From Bacteroidales bacterium (GTDB lineage: Bacteria; Bacteroidota; Bacteroidia; Bacteroidales; UBA932), in contig JAFYYM010000034.1 in the NCBI GenBank assembly GCA_017557535.1, positions 1 to 64,000 of the forward strand: 64,000 bases of DNA, in the 5' to 3' direction. A program made the translations under genes and the position numbers. A model generated the notes under the pieces. It was not told where the DNA came from. It worked only from the letters and a program-made list of their open reading frames with translations, and ran no database searches. Numbering within the stretch: the first letter of the stretch is position 1; each line of letters begins with the position of its first letter. Below are positions 7,764 to 15,035 of the stretch, in pieces.

Positions 7764-9494
7764 TTATTTGCTTGAATAATAGAACCAGAAAGTCTTGCCG
7801 TAGTGAACCTTCATATAGGATACAGTGCGTCCCGTCTGGAGATCCTTCACGAAGGCTTGAGCCTTTGCCAGGACTGTGTCCGACACAAGATCCCTATCAT
7901 AATCCGCATTGCCACCAGCAGTTATCCATGGTACTAGAAGGGCTTCCTGGTATAGCTCCGGGACTGGTCCCTCAATCTTAGCCAGCCTGATATCGCTCGC
8001 CAGAGACTCTGTATCTTTGGCCAATAAATCATACGCCAAAAGGTAATGGTACGACTCATCCGCCTTCCCTGACTTCGCCACCTGGTCCCTGAGGATAGCC
8101 TGCTTAGGGTAGTCATACATGTCATCGAATATGTCCGATGCGCTGTTACGGCAGCCTGCGAGACGTGAATACTCGGCATCTTCCAACATAAGAGACTGAT
8201 CCTGCAGGTATTTCTTTGCCCATTTCCGATAGAACAAGGTATGGGAGAGGACTTTCAAGTACTTTTCGGCAACATCTTCGGTACCCTTGATCATGTTCAC
8301 TTCCGCCATTCGTTTAATGTGGCGCGCACTCTCTCTTCCTCCAGGGAAGGTCTGATAAGCCTCAAACGCGTAATGCAAAGCCATATTCAAGAGCCCGGCC
8401 TGATACAAAGCCTCCGAACCAGTGAATTTCAGGAATACATATGTGTCGTAATTTGGGAACAAGCCAGGTATACCGGATTGGAAAAATTCGAACAATCTAT
8501 CTCCGCTCTCCCCTTTCATAACCAGGGCTAGATTAAGGCAGATAACCTCAGAAGGCGTTCTTGGGGTCTTCTTTTCCGCCATCGCTAGAATCTTGTCCCA
8601 TTGCCTGTTAGCCGCATGATAATCGTATGCGTATATTCGCTCCATGTCCTTGGAGCAATGTTTCTTCACATATGCGTATGAAGCAAGAGAAATAACCGCG
8701 GAAACAGCGATCAGGACATAAATCCTTGTTTTGTTTGCCAAGGGTTTTCTTCCCAGTAACAATGATACAAGCAATACCACAGGAAGGGAAAAGACAGCTG
8801 TCCAGAAGCTTGCCGTATACTGGCCAGGTATGTGGCTGTATTCAATTCCACACAGCAGACTCTTCACGGGATACTGGGTGAAGATGCTTATAGAGACACC
8901 CGCGACCAAAACGCACGTAAGGATAGTCAAAACTGTGTCCAGCACCTTGTCAGACCTTTTCGCCGATCTTGCGGTAAAGATATCCGCAAGCGCGACAACG
9001 GCAAGGATGAACGCCATAGGTCCCGCGAGATAATACGCCAAGGCAATGGCGGGCAGCCATAATTTATCGCACTTGCTCTTACATACAATCAATGCGACCT
9101 CACAGATGAGTAAGAAAGCCACCAGTGCGCTGACAAGGTTACCGGCACCGCAAAGGAATGCCCAAAAACAAACCGCCGGGATGAAACTGAGGGGGTACCA
9201 AGCATCATTGACATCTGCCTTGACAGAGCTCACCACACGCCAGCTCTGAACCTGCGCCAAAGCGGTCAAAACAGCCAGTAACAGCGCCCCCAGCCATGCG
9301 ACATGGAAGAACTGGACAAAGAATTCGCCCAGATATGAAGCCACTCCACCAGGGAACGCCAGACACTGCTTCAGATGCAGCCATGTATACGGGAAAATCT
9401 GTATTTCTTCCTGGTAAAGCACGTGATAAGGCAACACGAACATCCAGAAAAGGAACACGACCAGCGCGAATAGTATAGTAAAAATCTTCTTCAT
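7764..9494 (-). CDS. DUF6057 family polytopic membrane protein
   Basis: A 576-residue protein. The first half has about seven hydrophobic segments (roughly residues 3-26, 70-86, 103-142, 148-180, 187-212, 231-249, 259-277). The second half is a soluble, helical, TPR-like domain with pairs such as YQAGLLNMALHYAFEAYQTF and AEKYLKVLSHTLFYRKWAKK. This layout fits DUF6057, a Bacteroidetes family of unknown function. It heads a two-gene unit with the CxxCH propeller lipoprotein, and a good promoter lies upstream. The helical domain may face the periplasm and contact the lipoprotein; that is inference. Confidence 0.72.
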   Translation of the reverse strand: MKKIFTILFALVVFLFWMFVLPYHVLYQEEIQIFPYTWLHLKQCLAFPGGVASYLGEFFVQFFHVAWLGALLLAVLTALAQVQSWRVVSSVKADVNDAWYPLSFIPAVCFWAFLCGAGNLVSALVAFLLICEVALIVCKSKCDKLWLPAIALAYYLAGPMAFILAVVALADIFTARSAKRSDKVLDTVLTILTCVLVAGVSISIFTQYPVKSLLCGIEYSHIPGQYTASFWTAVFSLPVVLLVSLLLGRKPLANKTRIYVLIAVSAVISLASYAYVKKHCSKDMERIYAYDYHAANRQWDKILAMAEKKTPRTPSEVICLNLALVMKGESGDRLFEFFQSGIPGLFPNYDTYVFLKFTGSEALYQAGLLNMALHYAFEAYQTFPGGRESARHIKRMAEVNMIKGTEDVAEKYLKVLSHTLFYRKWAKKYLQDQSLMLEDAEYSRLAGCRNSASDIFDDMYDYPKQAILRDQVAKSGKADESYHYLLAYDLLAKDTESLASDIRLAKIEGPVPELYQEALLVPWITAGGNADYDRDLVSDTVLAKAQAFVKDLQTGRTVSYMKVHYGKTFWFYYSSK

Positions 9495-9514
9495 TTATCA
9501 ATCCATGATGTAAA

Positions 9515-9545
9515 CAAAGATAGAAATTGTTTGAAAGAATAACAA
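9515..9545 (-). promoter_or_regulatory. Putative Bacteroidetes-type promoter for DUF6057 operon
   Basis: On the minus strand a TTG at 9545-9543 is followed after 20 bases by TATCTTTG at 9522-9515, matching the -33/-7 arrangement TTTG-(19-21)-TAnnTTTG. The box ends 20 bases before the ATG at 9494. Confidence 0.6.
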
Positions 9546-9619
9546 CGAATCAGTCTCCGGATCGCCTGACGGATGGTTTTGTGGCGGAGCTTCCTGTGTT
9601 CGAGTCACGGTACCCCGAC

Positions 9620-11227
9620 TTATCGCTTTGAGAAGTATTCTTTTACCACAGAGACAGAGAGTTTGGGACGACGTTGGAGGTCAAAGATTCCCGCGGTTGA
9701 AAATCCTAAGTTTATTTTGCCGCTCTGGAGGACACTGGTGCGGGAATACGTGCGATTATCGTTCATTTGCCAGATGGCGAAGCCGATCACATCGGGGTTG
9801 GCCCACAGCGTCTCGAAAATATCCTCGAGATATTCGGCTTGCATTTCTTCTGAAGAGACATTCGCGGCGGGATCATGCATCCCGTATACGGCTGACACGC
9901 CAGACTCGGAGACCATGATAGGCTTATCCGGGTAGCGTCGGCGGAATGAGCTGACAATCTTGGTGAATGAGTTCTCGACCTTTTTCTTTAGGTCAGCCGG
10001 CTCGCCCGGGACCATCGGGATTGTGCCCGGGTAGGTGTTGAAAGCGATAAGGTCTGTGTTTTCGTGGCACAAGTCACCCTCCCAGCTATTGCAAGCGAAG
10101 GTGACGAGACGGCCGCTTTTCTCATCCCGGATGGTTTGGATCAGTTCGTCGACAAGTGACTTGCACTCGGGTTTGTCGCTGGCGCATTCATTCAAGAAGC
10201 CATAGATGATCACGCTAGGATGGTTGAAGCTGTTCCGGACCATGTCTCTGGTCTGTTTAATCTGCTGTGCCCGGAAATCAGGATCTGTAAGTTCCTCCCC
10301 AGCATGGGGATTGTTGTTGTAGGTCTGACCATTCCCCCAACCCAGGGACTCCTCCCAGACCAATACTCCCAACTCGTCGCACAACTCAAGGAAACGGTCC
10401 GCCTGCTGGTAGTGAGCCCCACGGATGAAATTACCTCCGAGGGCCTTCAGGTTCTGCAGATCCATCAACCACATCGCCTCAGGGACAGCGGCGCCGAATA
10501 GGGGGCTTTGGTCGTGCCGGTTCACGCCTTTCAGGAACAACTCCTTGCCGTTCAGATACAGTTTCCTGTCTCTCGCCTCTATCTGCCGAATTCCGAAACG
10601 CACCTGCCGTCCGTCTATTTCCATGGTTGTCAGATTGGGCTCCTCCGGGCTCCAAAGCTTGAAATCCGGTACGTTCACTTCGTATTTCTTCACCCCTTCT
10701 ATCTCCACTTCCACCTTCCCTGTCCGGTAATCAAGGGTACGGACGAAGATTTTCGGTTGTTTCTCCACGATCCTGACGCCTCGGTAGAATCCACCGAAAA
10801 AGTAGAAATCATAATATGGCAAGGCCAGCTTGTTAGTCTGCCAATCGAAGCGATTGTCCAATGCGGCGAAGAGTTCGTGTTCCCCTTTTGAAAGCCTCCC
10901 CAGAGGAATCTCCAGTTTTGAATATGGATACGGGAATGTCCCGAGATCCTTCCCGTCGAGCGCGAAATTAGCCCTCAAGCCCATTCCGTCCACCTCAAGG
11001 ACCGCATCCTTAATAGTCTCGTCCACATGGAACGTCTTGCGGTACAAAGCCGTACCCCGTTTCAGGTAATACCTGGGCATCATATCCCAGCACCCAGGGA
11101 CGCTCATAACATCGTCTGCCACGAATTCCAGATCACGGACCTCTTCGATGGATTTATTGTCTTCAAAACGGAACTGCCAACTGCCCGACAGGGTGATGGC
11201 GGTGAGAAATATGGCTAAAAAACTCAT
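9620..11227 (-). CDS. Compact glycoside hydrolase family 2 enzyme
   Basis: A 535-residue secreted enzyme with an N-terminal signal peptide. Residues about 15-155 form the GH2 sugar-binding jelly roll (VPGCWDMMPRYYLKRGTALYRKTF). Residues about 158-215 are an unusually short Ig-like domain, and residues 220-535 are the TIM barrel. The catalytic pair is visible: acid/base Glu347 in HPSVIIYGFLNE and nucleophile Glu441 in PIMVSESG. LKGVNRHDQSPLFGAAV is also a GH2 hallmark. It likely releases beta-linked galactosyl, glucuronosyl or mannosyl residues; the exact sugar cannot be read from sequence. It begins the carbohydrate island and is shorter than classical GH2 enzymes. Confidence 0.85.
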   Translation of the reverse strand: MSFLAIFLTAITLSGSWQFRFEDNKSIEEVRDLEFVADDVMSVPGCWDMMPRYYLKRGTALYRKTFHVDETIKDAVLEVDGMGLRANFALDGKDLGTFPYPYSKLEIPLGRLSKGEHELFAALDNRFDWQTNKLALPYYDFYFFGGFYRGVRIVEKQPKIFVRTLDYRTGKVEVEIEGVKKYEVNVPDFKLWSPEEPNLTTMEIDGRQVRFGIRQIEARDRKLYLNGKELFLKGVNRHDQSPLFGAAVPEAMWLMDLQNLKALGGNFIRGAHYQQADRFLELCDELGVLVWEESLGWGNGQTYNNNPHAGEELTDPDFRAQQIKQTRDMVRNSFNHPSVIIYGFLNECASDKPECKSLVDELIQTIRDEKSGRLVTFACNSWEGDLCHENTDLIAFNTYPGTIPMVPGEPADLKKKVENSFTKIVSSFRRRYPDKPIMVSESGVSAVYGMHDPAANVSSEEMQAEYLEDIFETLWANPDVIGFAIWQMNDNRTYSRTSVLQSGKINLGFSTAGIFDLQRRPKLSVSVVKEYFSKR

Positions 11228-11282
11228 ACTGATTAATGTTGGTTATGACAAAAAGGTATCTCCCTCGCTTCCTGTCCGGAAT

Positions 11283-11624
11283 CTAGCCTCGACGCTCGTC
11301 GATGAGAGGGTGGTCCCAGAAGATTTTGGCACCGTGGTCGATCGCCAGGCGGTCAGCCTCATTCCGAAGTGACTCAAGGAGACCCTCCTCACGCTTGCGG
11401 GAGCGCCTCCCGGCCCCTTCAAAGACCACCTTGCTGAAATAAGCGTCGTAAGAGATCCGGAAATCATCCTCGCTGGTGTGTGGGAAAAAGGAGACCGCCA
11501 CTTCGTAACGGATATGCCCTGCCTCAGAGTCGCTGACCAGCAATACATTGACACCCTTACGCTCCACACCGTTGAAAACGCCCTCGGCCTCGAAATACCT
11601 CTCATAAACATTTATCGTCGCCAT
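11283..11624 (-). CDS. Small conserved hypothetical protein
   Basis: A 113-residue soluble protein with no signal peptide or membrane segment. It has an alternating strand pattern (GVNVLLVSDSEAGHIRYEVAVSFFP), a central RISYDAYFSKVVFE and a basic helical C-terminal part (GRRSRKREEGLLESLRNEADRL). I do not recognise the family. It is 55 bases upstream of the GH2 gene on the same strand and divergent from the serine hydrolase. The start at 11624 follows a TACTTTTG box. Confidence 0.65.
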   Translation of the reverse strand: MATINVYERYFEAEGVFNGVERKGVNVLLVSDSEAGHIRYEVAVSFFPHTSEDDFRISYDAYFSKVVFEGAGRRSRKREEGLLESLRNEADRLAIDHGAKIFWDHPLIDERRG

Positions 11625-11646
11625 GATACTGATGATTAGTTCATAA

Positions 11647-11654
11647 CAAAAGTA
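11647..11654 (-). promoter_or_regulatory. Putative -7 box for the small hypothetical gene
   Basis: TACTTTTG on the minus strand matches TAnnTTTG, 22 bases before the ATG at 11624. No clear -33 box was found. Confidence 0.35.
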
Positions 11655-11673
11655 GTCAAAATTATTAAATGAT

Positions 11674-11681
11674 TATCTTTG
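11674..11681 (+). promoter_or_regulatory. Putative -7 box for the serine hydrolase gene
   Basis: TATCTTTG matches TAnnTTTG, 23 bases before the ATG at 11705; it lies back to back with the box at 11647-11654. No clear -33 element was found. Confidence 0.4.
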
Positions 11682-11704
11682 TAATAGCTAACACTCAAAC
11701 GCTT

Positions 11705-12760
11705 ATGAGACGAATCGTCATTTTCGGAGTCATAACCGCCATCATGGCGTCTTTGACTCTATCCGGCTGTTCCCAAGCCGACGGGTCACTCCCAAGAGGA
11801 AAGGCTTCCAAAGAATTGGATAAAGCCATGAGCGAATACTACCAGGTGATTGCCGACTGCTCTGAGGAAATCCACAGTATCATGGTGATCCAGCATGGTA
11901 AAGTGCTGGCGGAGAAGTTCTTCACTCCTGACACCGCACATGTGCTCCACTCTGTCAGCAAGACATTCACCTCAACCGCCGTTGGATTCGCCATCTCGGA
12001 AGGTCTCCTATCGCTGGATGACAAAATCGTGGACATCTTCCCCGAGAGCGTCCCTGAAAACCCCTCGGAAAACCTGAAGAAGGTCACTATCCGGAACCTG
12101 TTGACAATGAACTCAGGACATGCGACAGACCCGACAAGGTCCGTCAACAACAGCGACGGCGACTGGGTGAAGGGTTTCATGGAATGGCCTGTTGAATATG
12201 AGCCCGGCACCTGTTATTGCTACAACAGCCTCGGCACTTACGTCCTCTCAGCGGCAGTCCAAAAGGTGAGCGGGCAGAAGATAGTGGACTATCTGGACAC
12301 CCGCCTGTGGCAGCCTCTCAATATCGAGAAACCCAAGTGGCAGGAGAGCCCCGCAGGAATCAACACCGGCGGTTGGGGACTATATCTCCACACCGAGAGT
12401 CTCGCCAAGATGGGTCTTTGCCTCTTGAATGGCGGCAAATACAAAGGGAAACAAGTGATCCCCGCCGAGTGGGTAGCTGAGATGTCCGCCAGGCAAGTTC
12501 CTTCTGTCCCTTCCGGAACCAACGAGGTTAAAATGCGAGAGAACCCACAGGATCCTTCCACGAGCGACTGGCTCCAGGGTTACGGCTACCAGATGTGGCG
12601 TTGCCGTCACAACGCCTTCAGGGCCGATGGCGCCTACGGGCAGTACATAATAGTGATGCCTGAGCAGGATGCGGTGGTTGCCGTCACCGCCCATGTCGGC
12701 GATATGCAAGCGGAGATCAACCACATTTGGGACAACATTCTTCCTGCTCTATATAATTGA
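11705..12760 (+). CDS. Beta-lactamase class C-like serine hydrolase, lipoprotein
   Basis: A 351-residue protein with lipobox TLSGC (Cys22). The penicillin-binding/class C fold motifs are present: SxxK as SVSK (Ser83, Lys86), a YxN-like Tyr-Asn-Ser (residues 173-175) after GTCYC, and a C-terminal DGAYGQ in the place of the KTG box. Members act as esterases, D-aminopeptidases or transpeptidase-like hydrolases more often than as resistance enzymes. Its position among glycosidases suggests removal of an acyl or peptide substituent. The first in-frame ATG at 11669 precedes the promoter-like box, so the 11705 start is preferred. The gene ends 2 bases before the next ATG. Confidence 0.85.
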   Translation: MRRIVIFGVITAIMASLTLSGCSQADGSLPRGKASKELDKAMSEYYQVIADCSEEIHSIMVIQHGKVLAEKFFTPDTAHVLHSVSKTFTSTAVGFAISEGLLSLDDKIVDIFPESVPENPSENLKKVTIRNLLTMNSGHATDPTRSVNNSDGDWVKGFMEWPVEYEPGTCYCYNSLGTYVLSAAVQKVSGQKIVDYLDTRLWQPLNIEKPKWQESPAGINTGGWGLYLHTESLAKMGLCLLNGGKYKGKQVIPAEWVAEMSARQVPSVPSGTNEVKMRENPQDPSTSDWLQGYGYQMWRCRHNAFRADGAYGQYIIVMPEQDAVVAVTAHVGDMQAEINHIWDNILPALYN

Positions 12761-12762
12761 AT

Positions 12763-15012
12763 ATGAATAGATTCCATCTGCCCAGAGTGGTATTGTCCCT
12801 ATGCTTCACCTTCATGGCGATGTCATTTATAGTCTCTTGCCGAGAAGGAAAGACTTCCGCGGTTGAAGGAATCTTACGAAGGCAGGAAGTACGCTTCAAT
12901 GAGCCACCTAGGCGGATTCCATCCCCGTGCTCCGTGGACGCCCCTTTGATGGGTAACGGCTTCACAGGAGTAGCTTTGTCAGGTCCCCCTGAGGCCTTGG
13001 TGTTCCACCTTGCCCGCAATGACTTCTGGAGACTGAAGTCAGCACATGACGAAACATGGCCTCTTGTCCTCGGCCTTGTCAAATTGATGGTTCCAAAACT
13101 CGAAGGAGCTTCATATCAAGTTGATCAAAGCCTCTACGACGCCACTACCAAAGGCCGTTTCAGCAAAGATGGGCGGACCTTGTCCTTTGAGACTTATCTC
13201 GCGGCGACAGAAGACCTGCTTGTGATTAATCTCAAGTCAGAAGGAAGCGAGGCCGTTGAAGGCTCCATCGCCCTCGAGCTGCCGGAGCCGGACACGAGAT
13301 TCACAGATAAGCGGGAAAGCGGGATTACTCCTGAAGGAATATACTATATCTCAAGAGGTTACGACGATCCATCTGTGGATATTCCTTCCAGGGCGGCCGC
13401 CTCATTGACGGCAGGAACCGCCACTGACGGTACTTTCTCCATAGCCCCGGGAAAATCCCTCACCATTGTCTGCGCTGTTTCCAGCGATTTCAAGTCGGAA
13501 GACTGTCTCCGAACCGTGATCGGAAAAGCCAAAGATACGGACGCCAAACGTCTCCGTGAAATAAGGAAGAGCCACGAGACATGGTGGAAGGATTATTGGA
13601 GCAAGTCTTGGGTGAGCATCCCTGATCCCGTGATTGAGAAACAGTATTATCTTTCTTTGTACGGGATGGCGTCGTGCAGCCGGGATCCAGACTTCCCACC
13701 ACCCCTATTCGGCACTTGGATCACCCAGGAGCCACCTTATTGGATGGCAGATTACCACCTCAACTACAATTTCATGGCTCCTTTTTACGCCTTGTATTCA
13801 GCCAACAGGATCGAGCAGGCAGAGCCATATGAGGCACCGCTTCTGGCCTCTATCCCGCGGGGGGAATGGTACTCGGAGAAAGTGACAGGAATACCTGGAG
13901 GAATCATGCTTCCTGTCGGAATCGGACCTCTCGGAATAGAGACCACAAGATGGTCTGACTCATTGGAGAAGAATCACAGGGACTGGCTGGAGAGCGGGAA
14001 CATACAGGAAGGAGGCATGTTCTGGGGGCAGAAAAGTAACTCAGCCTATGCTGTCGTCAATATGGCGATGCGGTTCTACCGTACTTGGGACCGTGAATAT
14101 GCCTTGAAGGTTTATCCCTTTGTCAAGGGCGTGGCGACTTTCTGGGAGAAATACCTTGTTCCTGATGGAGACCGCTACATCATCCTTAATGACGCCATCC
14201 ACGAGGGAACCATTGGCACGATGAATCCGATCCTGTCGCTTGGACTTGTGAGGATGGTTATGGATACCGCTTTGGATATGAGCGAGTTCCTTGGATTGGA
14301 TGAGAACCGGAGGCAGGCCTGGAGAGACAGGAGGGACCATATCTCCGAATATCCTCTTCAAGAAAGGAACGGAAAGACCGTATTCCGATATACCGAGAGA
14401 GGTGTGGCCTGGTGGCAAGGCAACACTCTCGGCATCCAACACATCTATCCCGCAGGCCAGATAGGATTGGCGAGCGATGAGTGTCTGCTGGAGATTTCCC
14501 GGAACACGATTGCGGAGATGGCTTGCTGGCTTGACTTTAATGGGACTAATAGTTTCTATCCCGCCGCAGTGAGGGTCGGCTACCCTGCTGACACTATTCT
14601 GACTCATCTTAAGGAATACTCTGAGCATACCTATCCCAACGGTTTCCAGCTCGACAACCCTCACGGGGACGAGAATTGGAGTACCGTGCCGAACACCATC
14701 AATGAGATGCTTTGCATGGGGCATCAAGGAATAGTAAGGCTATTCCCCGTTTGGCCAAGGTCAATGGATGCGTCATTCCACCAGATAAGAGTGGAAGGAG
14801 CATTCCTGGTGTCATCGACCCTGAAGAACGGAATGGTCGGAGATGTCTCTTTGATCAGTGAGAAAGGCCGCGATCTCACGATGCTGAACCCATGGAAAGG
14901 AAAAGGAATTCGGATAAAGACACCAGATGGAGCCACCATAAAGGCTCAAGGAGACACTATCCGGATCCCGACTATCTCGAACGGAACTTACATCTTCGAG
15001 CCCGAGAGTTGA
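12763..15012 (+). CDS. GH95-like glycosidase, lipoprotein
   Basis: A 749-residue protein with a lipoprotein signal (FIVSC). An N-terminal beta-sandwich contains APLMGNGFTGVALSG, reminiscent of the GH95/GH65 clan (PIGNGRLG in GH95). The helical barrel shows WMADYHLNYNFMAPFY, comparable to the Asn-rich GH95 motif, and DAIHEGTIGTMNPILSLGL. The C-terminus INEMLCMGHQGIVRLFPVWP closely parallels the GH95 EMLLQSH...LPALP ending. GH95 enzymes are mostly alpha-L-fucosidases or galactosidases; this one is divergent, so the substrate is open. A TTG at 12757 could extend it, but the ATG at 12763 begins a normal signal peptide. It is co-directional and coupled with the serine hydrolase. Confidence 0.72.
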   Translation: MNRFHLPRVVLSLCFTFMAMSFIVSCREGKTSAVEGILRRQEVRFNEPPRRIPSPCSVDAPLMGNGFTGVALSGPPEALVFHLARNDFWRLKSAHDETWPLVLGLVKLMVPKLEGASYQVDQSLYDATTKGRFSKDGRTLSFETYLAATEDLLVINLKSEGSEAVEGSIALELPEPDTRFTDKRESGITPEGIYYISRGYDDPSVDIPSRAAASLTAGTATDGTFSIAPGKSLTIVCAVSSDFKSEDCLRTVIGKAKDTDAKRLREIRKSHETWWKDYWSKSWVSIPDPVIEKQYYLSLYGMASCSRDPDFPPPLFGTWITQEPPYWMADYHLNYNFMAPFYALYSANRIEQAEPYEAPLLASIPRGEWYSEKVTGIPGGIMLPVGIGPLGIETTRWSDSLEKNHRDWLESGNIQEGGMFWGQKSNSAYAVVNMAMRFYRTWDREYALKVYPFVKGVATFWEKYLVPDGDRYIILNDAIHEGTIGTMNPILSLGLVRMVMDTALDMSEFLGLDENRRQAWRDRRDHISEYPLQERNGKTVFRYTERGVAWWQGNTLGIQHIYPAGQIGLASDECLLEISRNTIAEMACWLDFNGTNSFYPAAVRVGYPADTILTHLKEYSEHTYPNGFQLDNPHGDENWSTVPNTINEMLCMGHQGIVRLFPVWPRSMDASFHQIRVEGAFLVSSTLKNGMVGDVSLISEKGRDLTMLNPWKGKGIRIKTPDGATIKAQGDTIRIPTISNGTYIFEPES

Positions 15013-15017
15013 CCTTC

Positions 15018-15035
15018 GTGTCAAACTCATGACAC
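15018..15035. terminator. Inverted repeat at a convergent gene junction
   Basis: GTGTCA and TGACAC form a perfect 6-bp stem with a 6-base loop between the GH95-like gene and the convergent GH2-like gene, overlapping the latter's stop. There is no long T-run, so this is a weak terminator candidate. Confidence 0.35.

Noticed and set aside
9594-9617. A tRNA T-arm-like sequence (CTGTG-TTCGAGT-CACGG followed by TACCCCG)
   Set aside because: The stem and loop are perfect, but no matching 5' acceptor strand, D-arm or anticodon arm lies upstream. By rough estimate about one such match is expected by chance in a window this size.
11705-12760. Reading the class C-like serine hydrolase as an antibiotic-resistance beta-lactamase
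   Set aside because: The SxxK fold is shared by many esterases and peptidases, the KTG box is replaced, and the gene sits among glycosidases with no ampR-like regulator.
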